Positions 11,182-19,120 of a stretch of DNA of 23,009 nt are shown here, piece by piece. This DNA comes from a virus. A program made the translations under genes and the position numbers. The notes beneath the pieces were generated by a model that saw only the letters and a list, made by a program, of their open reading frames with translations, searched no databases and was not told the origin of the DNA. Each line of letters begins with the position of its first letter. Positions within the stretch are counted from its first letter, which is position 1. Where the stretch lies: positions 1 through 23,009 of the IMG/VR virus record IMGVR_UViG_3300020171_000136; one strand, given 5' to 3'.

Positions 11182-12843
11182 TTACCAGATATAATATAAC
11201 GGTGCTACAACAGAACCCGTTGTAGATAAATAAGCAAATTGTTTTTGAGCGGTATTGGCGGTATCATAATTTTGCGATCCCGCCACTTCCCAACCCATAC
11301 CGTCCCCTTCGTCAACAGAAGAACCAAGAAAAGCCCAATTCATATTATATGGAGAGTCTAATGCTCTCAAATTTATTTCTTTATAATCCTGTCCTAAAGA
11401 CCTTTTAACTTGCATTACCTCTACGTATTTTTTCGACAGTCCAGATTTTGTTTCCGTAATAGTTGCGACATCACCCACTTTCGTAATAAGCCCGTCTAAC
11501 CCTGTCCCAAGTTCAATCTCTAAGGGAGCGTTACTTTCTCTATCCAGGATCCGGGTAAATAAATAAATTAAGGGGTTTGTCGTAGAGTACCATTCCGTAT
11601 CTAAACTGAATGATTTTTTTGTTTTGTATTTGGTAATCGAAGCGCTATCCGAAGTAGAATAACTGCCATTAAGGTCTGGGGTTTCATCTGTCCATTCAAA
11701 AGTGTTTGTTTTGCGGTAATTGCCGGAACAGGAATTGATCATGTTTTCAATATCGCGCCGGTAATAGAATTTGGTTATTTGCAAAGCGTCTGAGAACTCC
11801 CGCGGGGTTGTACCTAAAGACGGCCGGTAAATGTTTATATCTATATTCCCGTCTCCGTCCGCAAAGATTGCTCCCAGGCAAAGTGCTAAAAGCCCTTGAA
11901 TGGTTTCTTTGGCCCCGCTATTATATCCTACGTATCCGGTTAGTGTAATATCCGGTGAATTCGCTATTGCGGTTACGAAGTCAGTGTAATTTAAATCCGT
12001 ATTGGCGGTTGACTTGGTATGATCAAGCCCCAGGCAGGCTGCGGAAAATGCCAGAATAGTATCGGTGTCATAGTCGTACCCAGTCAATAATGCCCAGATA
12101 ATTTTTACTACATTAGTAGTCGTAAATTCTGGTAATTTGGTTACGGTTAAGGTAAAGGTGTCTCCGGAAACGAAAGCGCTTGTTCCGGCGGTGATTAAAA
12201 ATCTTATTTTATTTCCCGTTGCGGTAAACAAATTCCCCACGGTTCCTGATCCTAAAGCGCCTGAGACACTGCCGGAAACGGAAAAAGCAGAGGCGGAAGA
12301 GAAGGTAATAGTAATGGTTTCGGGGATGGTCGCGAAGGGTTTGCAGGCAATAGACGAGACTTCCCCGTTTCCAGCGTTTGACCCGCCGGCGGTCGGGATG
12401 AGGCCGGTAGGATAAATATTTAATCTTTCACTGATAATTTTATAAATACAATCGCGGCAATAAATAGATACCTGATTTGATTCTTGTTGGATTTCAATAT
12501 CCTGAATGGTAGCGGAAAATTGAGAATAATATTCTATCACTCCGGAAGGAAGTCTTATACCTAATGAATATTTTATTTTACGGTTATGATAGGTCTTACC
12601 GTAGAATAATGATGAGGCGTTGTATTCGCTGAAATATTCGTTGTGATTTGAAAAGATGAAGGTTATATCCCCGGAAGAAATCTCGTCAACATCACGTTCT
12701 TTTTCCTGGTCGAACTCACCGCCGGAGATATAGTAAGCGGTTATATCAACAGTAATATCATCCAAGACCATTTCTATCTTGGGGATTACGTGCGCGCCGC
12801 GTAAGCGGGCCATCTCAATTAAGTAGGCAGCTGACGGAGCCAA
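11182..12843 (-). CDS. Tail-tip / baseplate-hub-like structural protein (553 aa)
   Basis: A TTG start at 12843 is preferred: a strong SD (GAGGAGG) stands seven bases upstream within the end of the previous gene, and only one base separates the genes; the longer ATG frame would begin deep inside that gene. The N-terminal 150 residues describe a measurement-like domain (IEMVLDDITVDITAY..., FIFSNHNEYF). Residues about 190-240 hold a Gly/Ser-rich beta repeat (SVSGSVSGALGSGTVGNLF, then FVSGDTFTLTV), and the 'IIWALLTGYDYDTDTI' segment is typical of tail proteins that follow the tape measure. The C-terminus contains a hub-like sequence (DGLITKVGDVATIT). Exact role in tip or adsorption is inferred from order. 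Confidence 0.65.
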   Translation of the reverse strand: MAPSAAYLIEMARLRGAHVIPKIEMVLDDITVDITAYYISGGEFDQEKERDVDEISSGDITFIFSNHNEYFSEYNASSLFYGKTYHNRKIKYSLGIRLPSGVIEYYSQFSATIQDIEIQQESNQVSIYCRDCIYKIISERLNIYPTGLIPTAGGSNAGNGEVSSIACKPFATIPETITITFSSASAFSVSGSVSGALGSGTVGNLFTATGNKIRFLITAGTSAFVSGDTFTLTVTKLPEFTTTNVVKIIWALLTGYDYDTDTILAFSAACLGLDHTKSTANTDLNYTDFVTAIANSPDITLTGYVGYNSGAKETIQGLLALCLGAIFADGDGNIDINIYRPSLGTTPREFSDALQITKFYYRRDIENMINSCSGNYRKTNTFEWTDETPDLNGSYSTSDSASITKYKTKKSFSLDTEWYSTTNPLIYLFTRILDRESNAPLEIELGTGLDGLITKVGDVATITETKSGLSKKYVEVMQVKRSLGQDYKEINLRALDSPYNMNWAFLGSSVDEGDGMGWEVAGSQNYDTANTAQKQFAYLSTTGSVVAPLYYIW

Positions 12844-12844
12844 G

Positions 12845-13498
12845 TTATACCTCCTCGAAGGATAGAACCAATTCCCCAGCGTCTTCCATAGGGAGCGGTT
12901 CGGCAAAATCTACTTTCCAAATACGGTATAAATAATTAACTCCGTCTTGCGAAAGGCTTCTTTTTGCCAGGTACTTATCATCACGCATATTGTAAAATCT
13001 CTGAAACTCGGCTTTCCCGTTTACGCCGATGTAAGTTTGCCTTGAATAGTCAAGCCTGATCCTGGCTTTAACCGTGATAAACTGATTAAGTAAAGTGCCT
13101 AAAAGATTACGATTGCTTGATCGTAATAAGTTTTCGGGGATGATCTGTTCACCTACCGGATTGATTTCAAAAGCGTAAGTATCGGTAACCGTAACCGCAT
13201 TGATCAAAAGCCAACTATCACTTGCCAGGGCAACATCTGCGGCGGCGGTAGTGTCTAAGTAATAAGAATTGATTTCTTTCCAGGGACTGTAACCTGACCC
13301 TGAATTAACTCTGATTCTCCAATAGCGTTTGCTATTTCCGCCGCTGTCGGTGAAACTAACCGTGGTCCCGGTAGTCGTTCCGCTATACTCTCCCGTACCA
13401 TCGGCAAAATCGATATATTTACTGACTGCCAATTCAGTCGTTCCGGTGGCCGTCCAGGATAAAGCAATCGTCGTGTCGTTTTTAATTACCTCGTTCAA
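12845..13498 (-). CDS. Distal-tail-like protein with Fn3/Ig-like N-terminus (217 aa)
   Basis: The first 80 residues resemble a fibronectin III or Ig-like sandwich (IALSWTATGTTELAVSKYID, then YWRIRVNSGSGYSPWKEI). The remainder (VTVTDTYAFEINPVGEQI..., ITVKARIRLDYSR) is beta-rich with a 'LLGTLLNQFITVKARIRLDY' core as in distal tail or tail-tip proteins downstream of the tape measure. It overlaps the tape-measure stop by four bases (start 13498). The Ig-like domain could bind host glycans. Assignment by gene order and fold appearance. Confidence 0.6.
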   Translation of the reverse strand: MNEVIKNDTTIALSWTATGTTELAVSKYIDFADGTGEYSGTTTGTTVSFTDSGGNSKRYWRIRVNSGSGYSPWKEINSYYLDTTAAADVALASDSWLLINAVTVTDTYAFEINPVGEQIIPENLLRSSNRNLLGTLLNQFITVKARIRLDYSRQTYIGVNGKAEFQRFYNMRDDKYLAKRSLSQDGVNYLYRIWKVDFAEPLPMEDAGELVLSFEEV

Positions 13499-15549
13499 AA
13501 TGCTCCTCCGGTCTTGCCTAAATAGTTTTCCATAGCGGGTAATAAGTACTTTCTAAATACGGAGTCCATCTCCGCGCGCGTGCCTAAGAACATCCCGTTA
13601 TTAATATTCACGGTTACTCCACCCATTTTATTTAAGGGTACAATAGCCTCGGCCTGACCGGCTTCGGCTACCCTGATTAAGGTTCCGCCTGGTTGAGGAG
13701 ACACTATCCCGCCGGAGGCCATAGCGGGGATATTAAATCCTTGCATTGCAGTTCCTAAACTCTGAAAAATAGGAGTTAAAAAATCCGCTAAATTTCCTAA
13801 TAATTCTTGTATTCCCCCAATTTGAAAGTTTAAAGGTTGCCCAGCAGAAATCAATCCTGGGATACCTCTTATATAAGCCGCTACATTTTCAAGCATATAC
13901 TGAACTTCCGGCATTTGTAATATCATCGAGGCCATTATATCTGTTATTTGTTTTCTAAACATTGAAGTCATATTTTTCATAAAACTATTAAGACCTTCGG
14001 TAAGGTCAGGTAATTGCAAAGCATCAGACATTATCTGGGCGATATTCACGGCAAATTTACTCCAATACATTGTTAAACTATCTAAATAATTGGATATAAT
14101 ATTTTTATTCTCATCGATTACTACTTCCGGTGTCAAATTACCCCAGAAGATTTTTTCTATAATCGACCCGCCAAGTTGTATGGCCGCGCCGGTAACGGGG
14201 TCGAACATTCTGCTAATACCATCTACCAAAGACGTAAAGGTACTATGTATAGTCATACCGTTTTCTACAAATCCTTGAGCCATATTTATAAGCATTACGG
14301 TAGTGTCTTGCATTTTACGGTTTGCGTTTTCCTGGTGTTCGGCCATTTTTACCAGGCCATCAGTATAGAGTTTACTTTCCTGCCCTAATCCTGTAAGACT
14401 TTCCCTGTTCTTTTCCATTCTGGCCTGGCTGTCAGTTATAATTCCACTCCATTTTTCCCATTCTTCCTGTGTTTTAGGAAGAGTTTCGTAGGCCATAGAG
14501 TTTGCAACTTCCATCCATTTATTCATTTCCGCGGTAAGATTTTTGGTTGATTTGGTCGTAACTTTTATACTTTCATTCTCTTGATTAACCTGCGGTAATA
14601 GACTGGCCAGAATTTTTCTCAATTCTTCAACACGCGCGCGGGCTTTTTCATACCCCTGATTATTTAGGGTTTGGCTTTTAAGAAGAGCTTTTTGCTGTCC
14701 AAGTTCAACTACGTACATACGATATAAATCTTTTTTGGTTTTAATAACTTGCTGGTTACTATCAGTTAGATGATCCTGCGCTCCGGTCAGGGTATTTACT
14801 ACATCAATAACTTTTCCAAATAAGTTGGCGCCGTCTTTGAGTAACAGAAAGAAACCCTGCGCCGCTTGTGCGGCTAAAAGAATTGAAGGAGCAAGGTTTA
14901 TGGCTAAACTCAACCCAAAACCTAAAGTGGCTTGTTTTACCTTAACAAACTCGTCATTCAGATTATCCATTTGCTGGGCGGTATTTTTATCTATTACCGT
15001 ACCAAAAGCAGTTGCTTCATCTCCTAATTTCTTTATTTCTTCACCACCGGCTTTTAAGAAGGGTAACATATCTTTACCGGAACGTCCGAGTACCTGCATT
15101 GCCAAAGCCATTTTTTCGGTATCGTTCTTGCCGGAGGTCTGCATAAAAGTCGACAGATCCATTAGAACGTCATTAGCGTCCCGCAAGTTCCCGTTACTGT
15201 CTTTAACAGCAATACCCATTGTTTTAAAGGCAGCGGAAACCGCCGCGTTCCCCTGACTGGCGGAGAGCATATTCCTTGACAGAAAACCTAAAGAGTTAAC
15301 TAACGACCCCTGGTCAACATCAAGTATTTTAGCGGCATAAGACATCTTGGAAAGATCTTGAGTGGAGATTCCGGTAACTACGGAAAGCCGGTTCATCTCT
15401 TCGCCGTAGTTTATAGCCGCCCTGGTGATTTCTACTAAAGCAGCGGCAATAGCGGCGGCGGAAAGACTGCTTTTAATCTTCCCAAATATCCCGGAAGCGT
15501 TATCAATCGCCTCTACTATAAACTGTACCTTGCCTTGTTCGGTGGTCAT
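13495..15549 (-). CDS. Tail tape-measure protein (684 aa)
   Basis: This is the longest gene of the window. Residues 1-230 correspond to the PhageMin_Tail-type core (MTTEQGKVQFIVEAIDNASG, TGISTQDLSKMSYAAK, 'LGRSGKDMLPFLKAGGEEI'), followed by hydrophobic helices (about 205-240) and long helical stretches with heptads. The C-terminus has the common ending 'MASGGIVSPQPGGTLIRVAE.GQAEAIVPL'. Tape-measure proteins set tail length; at roughly 0.15 nm per residue it would give a tail of about 100 nm. It overlaps the chaperone ORF by one base (TGATG). No lytic transglycosylase or peptidase motif is seen in the protein. Confidence 0.93.
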   Translation of the reverse strand: MTTEQGKVQFIVEAIDNASGIFGKIKSSLSAAAIAAALVEITRAAINYGEEMNRLSVVTGISTQDLSKMSYAAKILDVDQGSLVNSLGFLSRNMLSASQGNAAVSAAFKTMGIAVKDSNGNLRDANDVLMDLSTFMQTSGKNDTEKMALAMQVLGRSGKDMLPFLKAGGEEIKKLGDEATAFGTVIDKNTAQQMDNLNDEFVKVKQATLGFGLSLAINLAPSILLAAQAAQGFFLLLKDGANLFGKVIDVVNTLTGAQDHLTDSNQQVIKTKKDLYRMYVVELGQQKALLKSQTLNNQGYEKARARVEELRKILASLLPQVNQENESIKVTTKSTKNLTAEMNKWMEVANSMAYETLPKTQEEWEKWSGIITDSQARMEKNRESLTGLGQESKLYTDGLVKMAEHQENANRKMQDTTVMLINMAQGFVENGMTIHSTFTSLVDGISRMFDPVTGAAIQLGGSIIEKIFWGNLTPEVVIDENKNIISNYLDSLTMYWSKFAVNIAQIMSDALQLPDLTEGLNSFMKNMTSMFRKQITDIMASMILQMPEVQYMLENVAAYIRGIPGLISAGQPLNFQIGGIQELLGNLADFLTPIFQSLGTAMQGFNIPAMASGGIVSPQPGGTLIRVAEAGQAEAIVPLNKMGGVTVNINNGMFLGTRAEMDSVFRKYLLPAMENYLGKTGGAF

Positions 15550-15734
15550 CAGTACCTCTTGTTCTTGTTTTTGGCTTCGGCTTCTTCCCTGGCTTTAATC
15601 GTTGCTTTAATTCCGGCTTCCCAGCAAAGAGTATCTATCTGTAAAAGTTCCAAGTCGAGATCATAAAGTTCGTGCGGTAGAACCCCGTACCTTTGAGCGA
15701 TCCCGTCAAGTATTAACGGGAGTCCCTTCTTCAC
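15549..15734 (-). CDS. Tail assembly chaperone, downstream frame (T part)
   Basis: The 61-codon frame is open from a TAA at about 15746 and ends directly at the tape-measure start. The only start is a GTG at 15734 without a well-placed SD. It encodes a helical segment (GIAQRYGVLPHELYDLDLEL) that resembles the downstream part of lambda G/GT-type chaperone pairs. It overlaps the upstream chaperone frame, in the +1 frame, so the likely product is a frameshift fusion that binds the tape measure during tail assembly, while the unshifted form is made in excess. Confidence 0.75.
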   Translation of the reverse strand: MKKGLPLILDGIAQRYGVLPHELYDLDLELLQIDTLCWEAGIKATIKAREEAEAKNKNKRY

Positions 15735-15746
15735 GAAAGGATTTTA
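15706..15746 (-). promoter_or_regulatory. Candidate +1 programmed frameshift window
   Basis: Between the TAA of the downstream frame (about 15746) and the TGA of the upstream frame (15708-15706) a switch into the +1 frame gives a single fused chaperone. The best candidate is the proline codon CCC followed by G (15720-15717), where P-site tRNA can slip from CCC to CCG, seven to ten bases before the TGA with no Shine-Dalgarno-like AGGA needed. +1 shifts on CCC-N are known for phage structural genes (for example Listeria phage PSA). No clear downstream pseudoknot was identified. Confidence 0.5.
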
Positions 15747-16098
15747 GTTCCTGCTCACCCCCGTAACACAAACTGATTAACATCGGCGCGAGAGTGTTAT
15801 ACTCCAAGTCTGATAATATCTCGTCTATGGTATCAGGTGTAATTGCCGGTTCAAGCAGGCAAGCGCATAGTAATTTATCCACCGTTCTTATGCTGTCGGC
15901 TTTTTTTTCCGGGTCCATACGCGCCCACGCGATGGTTTGCGCCCGCTTCTTCTCTTCTTCCGTTCCGGTAATCGGGGTCTCGGTTAAGGTGTTCAGTGAG
16001 AACGGGGTAAAGTCAATCTCCGCCTTCGTCAGTTGGCGGGAGTTTAACCTTCTAAATTTAAATACTCTTTCACCTATCTTTATTTCTTTTGTCTCCAT
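15706..16098 (-). CDS. Tail assembly chaperone, upstream frame (G part, 130 aa)
   Basis: Start ATG 16098 (METKEIKIGERVFKFRRLNS...) is preferred to the longer frame, as AGGAGAATTGA lies just upstream. It is a 130-residue acidic helical protein with 'R.LNSRQLTKAE.DFTPF' and 'LLCACLLEPAITPDTIDEIL', like small proteins encoded between tail tube and tape measure. Its position, size and the overlapping second frame identify it as the G-like chaperone. It keeps the tape measure soluble while the tube polymerises. Confidence 0.8.
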   Translation of the reverse strand: METKEIKIGERVFKFRRLNSRQLTKAEIDFTPFSLNTLTETPITGTEEEKKRAQTIAWARMDPEKKADSIRTVDKLLCACLLEPAITPDTIDEILSDLEYNTLAPMLISLCYGGEQELKSFREEGTPVNT

Positions 16099-16108
16099 TT
16101 CAATTCTC

Positions 16109-16315
16109 CTATTCGTCGAATTTTTTAAAGTCATCCCTAAACATCGAGTTAAAACCTTTTTTCCTGGTCTGCGGGTCTTGGGTGATCACCTGCATTTTGG
16201 GCCAAGAGTTTGGGTGAACGGAAAAGTGAAACTCAAAAAGATTATCCACCTTCTGCCCGTTCAAGAATATTTCGGTATCAGGGAATGTTCCTTTGGTAAT
16301 TATTTTTATTTCCAT
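16109..16315 (-). CDS. Small tail-module hypothetical (68 aa)
   Basis: The ORF has an SD (AGGAGAATTTA) and follows the tube gene with 17 bases in between. It is beta-rich at the start (MEIKIITKGTFPDTEIFLNG) and Phe-rich (LFEFHFSVHP), with a charged C-terminus. Such short genes between tail tube and chaperone are common in siphovirus clusters and have no assigned function. The frame is well supported by codon spacing with its neighbours. Confidence 0.65.
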   Translation of the reverse strand: MEIKIITKGTFPDTEIFLNGQKVDNLFEFHFSVHPNSWPKMQVITQDPQTRKKGFNSMFRDDFKKFDE

Positions 16316-16332
16316 TAAATTCTCCTGTATTC

Positions 16333-17289
16333 CTATGCAGTCGTGGTTAAGTTCTTAGCAGTTACGACCAGTTCCCGGGTGTTAGTGTCTGCCGCGTACG
16401 CTTTGAAGGAGCAGTTCAATTTAATCCTGCCCGCGCTGGCGACCATCGGCACTCCCGAGGTCAGTTTGATATTAGCAAAACTAAAGGTTAAACTATACGA
16501 TCCTGTCCCCGCGCCTAACGATCCGCCGGTGTAAGCAATCGAAAGCGCCCGGCTGGTGTTGTTGCGGAAGTCTAAGTACTTGGCGGTGTCCTCAAACTCA
16601 AACACCAAATTACCAGATACTTCCACGCGACCATTTCTCATCGGCTGTTTAATAAACCTCGACCCGATGAAACGTCTATCAGTGGCCAGGTTGTTATTAA
16701 GAGTAAAATCCCAACTCTCTAACAAGACTGTTCCTGTCCCATAAGTACACACCCCCATAGCGAAAGTTACCAAAGGAGAAGTTGAAAGGGTAGCGGTTTC
16801 CGCGGCTAAAGTACCTAATTCCTCAGCGACTATCCCAAACGAGCAAGCCAAAAGACCTGCGTTATTCCCTTTGACGTTCAGAGTGTTGATCATCGCGCCT
16901 TCGGCCCGGAAAGAACAGATGTCTCTGTTGACGGCCACGCTCAAAGAACCCGGCAGTTCGTCGGTAATCTTGAAAACGTGCTGGCCCATAATAGTACCGT
17001 CAGGTTGGGTAATATCTACAGTCCCCATTCCATATCGGAAAAGTCTTTCCCAGCCAGAGAACCGCATATCGAAAGTCAATTCTCCGGAGACAGTAACTGC
17101 CCCTTGCACGACCTTGTTAACATCGCTAAAAACGTTTGATAATCCGTTCGGAAAGAGTTGTTCTTCGGTTACGCCAAGTCCGTCTCCGCCGCTGTTCAAT
17201 TCCAGGAAATTAGTCGAGGCGACACCAGTACCAAAAGTCGTTTCAGTTCCAAAACCTATTGAAGCCTTGTATCCCATTCCATTAGTCAT
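16333..17289 (-). CDS. Major tail protein / tail tube subunit (318 aa)
   Basis: The protein begins with 'GYKASIGFGTETTFGTGVA', a typical start of Phage_tube_2-like tail tube proteins, followed by beta-strand-rich repeats (GELTFDMRFSGWERLFRYGM, 'SLSVAVNRDICSFRAEGAMI'). The repeated 'F.FANIKLTSGVPMVASAGRI' ending fits a duplicated tube fold in which two domains each contribute to the hexameric ring. Position just upstream of the chaperone pair is diagnostic. It overlaps the next-upstream gene by one base at 17289, consistent with coupled, high translation. Confidence 0.85.
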   Translation of the reverse strand: MTNGMGYKASIGFGTETTFGTGVASTNFLELNSGGDGLGVTEEQLFPNGLSNVFSDVNKVVQGAVTVSGELTFDMRFSGWERLFRYGMGTVDITQPDGTIMGQHVFKITDELPGSLSVAVNRDICSFRAEGAMINTLNVKGNNAGLLACSFGIVAEELGTLAAETATLSTSPLVTFAMGVCTYGTGTVLLESWDFTLNNNLATDRRFIGSRFIKQPMRNGRVEVSGNLVFEFEDTAKYLDFRNNTSRALSIAYTGGSLGAGTGSYSLTFSFANIKLTSGVPMVASAGRIKLNCSFKAYAADTNTRELVVTAKNLTTTA

Positions 17290-17483
17290 TATTTGTCACC
17301 TCTCTTCTGTTTTAGAATAATTGCTTCCTTTTTATCAAACAGTTCAAATACCGGAGAGTGTTCAATATCTCTATACTCTTCTTCGGTAATTTCAATGGGC
17401 TTTCCTTTTTTGGCTTTGATAGTTCCGAATCTAAAAAGGATTTCAACCTCCGGCTGGTTGCCGGTGTAAATTACCTTTACCAT
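17289..17483 (-). CDS. Small head-tail or tail accessory protein (64 aa)
   Basis: It has an AGGAGG SD (TAGGAGGATAAAATG). It encodes 64 residues (MVKVIYTGNQPEVEILFRFG...), a small beta-rich domain with 'KAKKGKPIEITEEEYRDI', resembling short neck or tail proteins that start 'MVKV.Y.G..P.v.v' beside tail tube genes. It overlaps the tube gene start by one base. No definite family, but co-location is consistent. Confidence 0.65.
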   Translation of the reverse strand: MVKVIYTGNQPEVEILFRFGTIKAKKGKPIEITEEEYRDIEHSPVFELFDKKEAIILKQKRGDK

Positions 17484-17492
17484 TTTATCCTC

Positions 17493-17969
17493 CTAAGAAA
17501 TATTGATTTCCGCCTCTAAAGTCAGAGTGCTTACGCTTATAAATGATTTATTATCCCCAATTCCTATGCCAAGTTCCAAAGATGAGGGGTTGCAAAGTAA
17601 AACATTATTTGAAATATTAATATTATTCCTAAAAATGCTTTCTATGTTTCTGGCCAAGTTAGTCATTTCATCATCCGCGGGGCCTACCTTACCTACTCTG
17701 CGGGTAATCCCAAATATCCGGTAAATTATTTTAGCGCCTTTTCTTTGGGAGGCTAAAAACTGTTCTTCGGGTTTACCGTCAAATCTTACAAAAATACACG
17801 GGACTCGGGTTAGAGGGACTGGTTCAACCGTGGGATCGCCTTTATCAATGTTTGTAACTACTACGGAATAGGTTAAATCTGTGTTGACCACGGTCAAATT
17901 CGCCTTTAAGAGGGTTATTATAGCGTCTCTGATAGTCAGGTAGGGGGCAAGAGCATTTGTAAGGGTCAT
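17493..17969 (-). CDS. Tail terminator / tail completion candidate (158 aa)
   Basis: Start ATG 17969 (MTLTNALAPYLTIRDAIITL...) overlaps the preceding TGA and has AGGAGAAGCCC upstream. It is an alpha/beta protein: helix (IRDAIITLLKANL), strands 'CIFVRFDGKPEEQF' and 'KIIYRIFGITRRV', then a long helix (DEMTNLARNIESIFRNN) and terminal strand (SVSTLTLEAEI). This matches the layout of tail terminator proteins (HK97 gp10/lambda gpU-like), which sit between a gpG/S-like protein and the tube. Function from order and fold pattern. Confidence 0.65.
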   Translation of the reverse strand: MTLTNALAPYLTIRDAIITLLKANLTVVNTDLTYSVVVTNIDKGDPTVEPVPLTRVPCIFVRFDGKPEEQFLASQRKGAKIIYRIFGITRRVGKVGPADDEMTNLARNIESIFRNNINISNNVLLCNPSSLELGIGIGDNKSFISVSTLTLEAEINIS

Positions 17970-18460
17970 TGGGCTTCTCCTAAAATCCAAACCTTTAATT
18001 GTTTCAGAATCCGGTCAAGAGCGTCTTTTGACATCCATAAGAATTGTCTTTGAGGGATTGCACCCCTACCGAATTGATGAGTAGCGGCTTGACGTTTATT
18101 AGTACCTACTAAAGCAAAGCCAGGGCCTACGTTCATTACATTATCTGCCGCACCCGGAACGGTTACGGACATTCTCATTAAACCTGAGTCTTGTAGTATC
18201 TTTTGTGCCTTATTTTCAGGGTGATACTTCGTAACATTACCTTTTCGGGAAAACATTGTGCTTTTTTTAAGCGGTTGCCAGCTTCCGTTCGGCCCGGACT
18301 CTTTAGAGAAGTGGTCGGCGAAGTCTTTGTACATAATAGGAATAACCCAGTTCCTAAAGAAGCCTTCCTTGTTCTGGGTACGATTTATTAATTTAGAAAA
18401 CTGATCTTTAAAGGCTTTATCATCTACCGTAATCTTTATAGGCGCTCCGGCATTTGGCAC
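17966..18460 (-). CDS. Phage virion morphogenesis protein (Mu gpG / P2 gpS type, PF05069-like, 164 aa)
   Basis: Key blocks are 'GSWQPLKKSTMFSRKG' (residues 59-74), 'ILQDSGLMRMSV' (88-99), 'ALVGTNKRQAATHQFGRGAI' (116-135) and 'PQRQFLWMSKDALDRI' (136-151). These match the 'W.pL...T...K...L..tG.L..s' and 'vgt...yA..hq.G....PaR.fl.ls' pattern of the family involved in tail completion or head-tail joining. The start ATG 18460 directly follows the connector gene. It confirms the head-tail connection module. Confidence 0.85.
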   Translation of the reverse strand: MPNAGAPIKITVDDKAFKDQFSKLINRTQNKEGFFRNWVIPIMYKDFADHFSKESGPNGSWQPLKKSTMFSRKGNVTKYHPENKAQKILQDSGLMRMSVTVPGAADNVMNVGPGFALVGTNKRQAATHQFGRGAIPQRQFLWMSKDALDRILKQLKVWILGEAQ

Positions 18461-18462
18461 GT

Positions 18463-18921
18463 TTAACTCCTATCGCTTTCAAGTTCGTCCAATTTATCCT
18501 GGTCAATAGTTTGATCTTCGGTTTCGTCCTCTCCGAAGGTCGGGGTGAAGTCCATAGTATTTGAATAAACATCATTTGAAACCTGTCTTGCTATTTCCGC
18601 GCCGGCAGAGTCGATTAATTGCTGCTTACCTTCGGCTATTTCGTCTAAAGTTTCCATGGCCTGGTCGTACATTGACTTTACCCATTTACTGTCATTCTGT
18701 TGGGACTCGGTAAAAATCATTCTCATTGCGTAGTAAGAGGTCAATATAATAGCCAGAGAGTTGATCAATGGCGGGGTAGTTGTAAAAGGTACTATATAAA
18801 CTCTTGATAGTTTTCCGTTTATCAGGTTGTTCGCCAACGTGTAAGCCAAAGTTGGAACGTCTGCAGAAACCAAGCCCCGCAGATTAGTAAGGATATCAGC
18901 CTCTACACAGTAATTACTCAT
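18463..18921 (-). CDS. Head-tail connector (gp36/DUF1320-like, 152 aa)
   Basis: The N-terminus 'NYCVEADILTNL' is typical of the Mu gp36-like / DUF1320 connector family, followed by a four-helix core (PPLINSLAIILTSYYAMRMI, SKWVKSMYDQAMETLDEIAE) and an acidic disordered tail (GEDETEDQTIDQDKLDELES). Family members form a neck ring between portal and tail. The start overlaps the stop of a membrane micro-protein (ATGA). Position next to the gpG/S-like gene supports it. Confidence 0.75.
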   Translation of the reverse strand: MSNYCVEADILTNLRGLVSADVPTLAYTLANNLINGKLSRVYIVPFTTTPPLINSLAIILTSYYAMRMIFTESQQNDSKWVKSMYDQAMETLDEIAEGKQQLIDSAGAEIARQVSNDVYSNTMDFTPTFGEDETEDQTIDQDKLDELESDRS

Positions 18922-19028
18922 TTATTCACTCCTATCCCGTACTTTAATCTTATCCACACCCACATCACCGCTAACACCGCAATCAACAAGCCCAATATCG
19001 TCCATTTTAAATCTTGATAATCATACAT
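18918..19028 (-). CDS. Membrane micro-protein (36 aa) upstream of the connector
   Basis: ATG (19028-19026) to TGA (18920-18918) encodes MYDYQDLKWT followed by one transmembrane helix (ILGLLIAVLAVMWVWI) and a basic end (RLKYGIGVNK). It overlaps the previous micro-gene by 22 bases in another frame, and its stop overlaps the connector ATG. The SD is only moderate (GGTGGCAG). Coding is favoured by the hydrophobic pattern, the Lys/Arg cap and the double overlap. Confidence 0.5.
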   Translation of the reverse strand: MYDYQDLKWTILGLLIAVLAVMWVWIRLKYGIGVNK

Positions 19029-19120
19029 ATATCTGCCACCACTACGATTACAAACACGATCCACCAGGCTACATCTTCCTTAACATCTCTTTCAAACTTA
19101 TCGTACTCGTCTCTCAGCAT
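19007..19120 (-). CDS. Membrane micro-protein (37 aa)
   Basis: ATG (19120-19118) directly abuts the stop of the 340-aa protein gene and has TGGGGGA upstream. It encodes MLRDEYDKFERDVKEDVAWW plus IVFVIVVVADICMIIKI: a charged helix followed by a transmembrane segment. Its presence between surface protein and connector genes, in tandem with a second TM micro-protein, is unusual. Its function is unknown; antiholin-like, superinfection-exclusion or simple membrane roles are possible. Confidence 0.5.
   Translation of the reverse strand: MLRDEYDKFERDVKEDVAWWIVFVIVVVADICMIIKI

Noticed and set aside
12137-12415. 92-aa plus-strand ORF in the tail-tip gene
   Set aside because: Val/Pro/Lys-rich shadow of the Gly/Ser/Thr repeat region on the opposite strand.
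14825-15256. 143-aa plus-strand ORF within the tape measure
   Set aside because: It is antisense to the tape-measure core, without SD or recognisable domain.
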